From positions 1 to 64,000 of the forward strand of contig CAYNML010000009.1 in the NCBI GenBank assembly GCA_964398185.1: a stretch of 64,000 bases of DNA, written 5' to 3'. Both the position numbers and the translations under genes were made by a program. Source of the DNA: Fen-1058 sp964398185. Its GTDB lineage: Bacteria; Chloroflexota; Anaerolineae; Fen-1058. The notes beneath the pieces are model-generated. The model did not search any database and was not told the DNA's origin. It was given only the letters and a program-made list of their open reading frames with translations. Positions 63,653-64,000 of the stretch are shown here, one piece after another (position 1 is the stretch's first letter; each line of letters begins with the position of its first letter).

Positions 63653-64000
63653 CTCTTTCCGCCACAAAGAAACAGCAGCCGGAATTCGGCACATCTTCTT
63701 CCAGCACGCGCGGCGCCAGTACCGCTTCTTCCAGCGCGAAACGCGGACGCCACGGCCACGCCACCCACTTGCCCGTCACCTTGCGCGTCAACAAATTCGG
63801 CACGCCGTAGTAGTGGCCCAACTCCAGATACTGCGTCGCGCGCGGCGAGAGATAGCCGCGCCGCAGCGTGATCTTGAACCCCTGCGCCTCCAGCCGCCGC
63901 TGCCATTCGTCGGGCGAATACATGTGATAATGCACCTGCATCGTCCGGAACCACTCGCGATAGCGCGCCGCCTGGCCCTTCGCCCCAACCCGATCGAGCG
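63648..64000 (-). CDS. C-terminal part of a class I SAM methyltransferase (truncated by window edge)
   Basis: About 117 residues remain, reading LDRVGAKGQAARYREWFRTM ... VHYHMYSPDEWQRRLEAQGF ... GYLSPRATQYLELGHYYGVP ... TRKVTGKWVAWPWRPRF. The W/F-F-R-T-M-Q-V-H-Y and S-P-x-E-W-x-R-x-L-E-A-x-G-F pattern is typical of the end of class I methyltransferases acting on glycans and lipids. The 5' half is outside the window. The stop codon is contributed by a TTACGC repeat. It ends 48 bp before the FkbM gene and may share its transcript. Confidence 0.6.
   Translation of the reverse strand, partial: LDRVGAKGQAARYREWFRTMQVHYHMYSPDEWQRRLEAQGFKITLRRGYLSPRATQYLELGHYYGVPNLLTRKVTGKWVAWPWRPRFALEEAVLAPRVLEEDVPNSGCCFFVAERA

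Overview
The window looks like a chromosomal piece of a free-living member of the Chloroflexota (Anaerolineae-like). The inference rests on the LysW-dependent lysine/arginine operon, on large membrane proteins carrying the YYYFG and DE/HGP signatures known mainly from Chloroflexi and Archaea, and on a secreted beta-propeller ending in a VYLPLI tail that I associate with Chloroflexi. A 100-N gap flanked by an identical 55-mer indicates a scaffolded draft, probably metagenomic, assembly. No phage, plasmid or CRISPR features were seen. Intergenic DNA is rich in small dispersed repeats.

Layout. 1-5.0 kb: the 5' end of an unidentified gene, a 185-bp ISL3-like miniature element, a secreted PQQ-type propeller with a zinc-ribbon partner, an ATPase fused to a winged helix, and a membrane-anchored APH-like kinase. 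5.1-18.4 kb: one long minus-strand operon (argG-argH-lysW-lysX-lysY-lysZ-lysJ-homocitrate synthase-lysT-lysU-homoisocitrate dehydrogenase-lysK). It encodes the amino-adipate route to lysine on the LysW carrier plus the last two steps of arginine synthesis. It begins with a promoter, a 26-codon Lys/Arg-rich ORF and an intrinsic terminator, which is the layout of an attenuator. 18.5-24.9 kb: a GAF sensor kinase, a double-receiver LuxR-type regulator and PEP carboxylase. 25.0-28.4 kb: a duplicated promoter-plus-structured-leader element ending in a terminator hairpin in front of an ArsB/NhaD-type transporter and an ammonium transporter. 28.4-31.4 kb: an HNH nuclease, tRNA-Arg(UCG), an EEP-family nuclease and recA with a near-palindrome inside its promoter. 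31.4-38.1 kb: a run of small soluble plus-strand enzymes (two VOC proteins, DUF1801, DUF2200, a BNR propeller overlapping a MoaD-like protein, a RibD-C reductase, a dienelactone hydrolase, a nonsense-mutated luciferase-like oxidoreductase) and a three-S1-domain protein behind a consensus promoter. 38.1-42.1 kb: an acidic small protein, moeA, an AlkZ-like winged-helix protein and a UroD-like protein. 42.0-62.5 kb: very large polytopic membrane proteins (PTPS-related, GT-C/TIGR03663-like with NHL repeats, UbiA, a degenerate GT-C, and two Chlor_Arch_YYY/DUF2298 proteins, one fused to a GT-C domain), interrupted by sucCD, which carries a toxin-antitoxin-like pair between its two genes. 62.5-64 kb: the scaffold gap, an FkbM methyltransferase and a truncated SAM methyltransferase.

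The points most worth following up are the duplicated leader before the transporter, the argG leader peptide/terminator, the uncharacterised YYY + DE/HGP + UbiA membrane cluster, the miniature element with exact 8-bp target duplications, the in-frame capture of dispersed repeats by metabolic genes, and the toxin-antitoxin-like pair inside sucCD. All assignments are by reading motifs and overall similarity to remembered families; no database search was possible.
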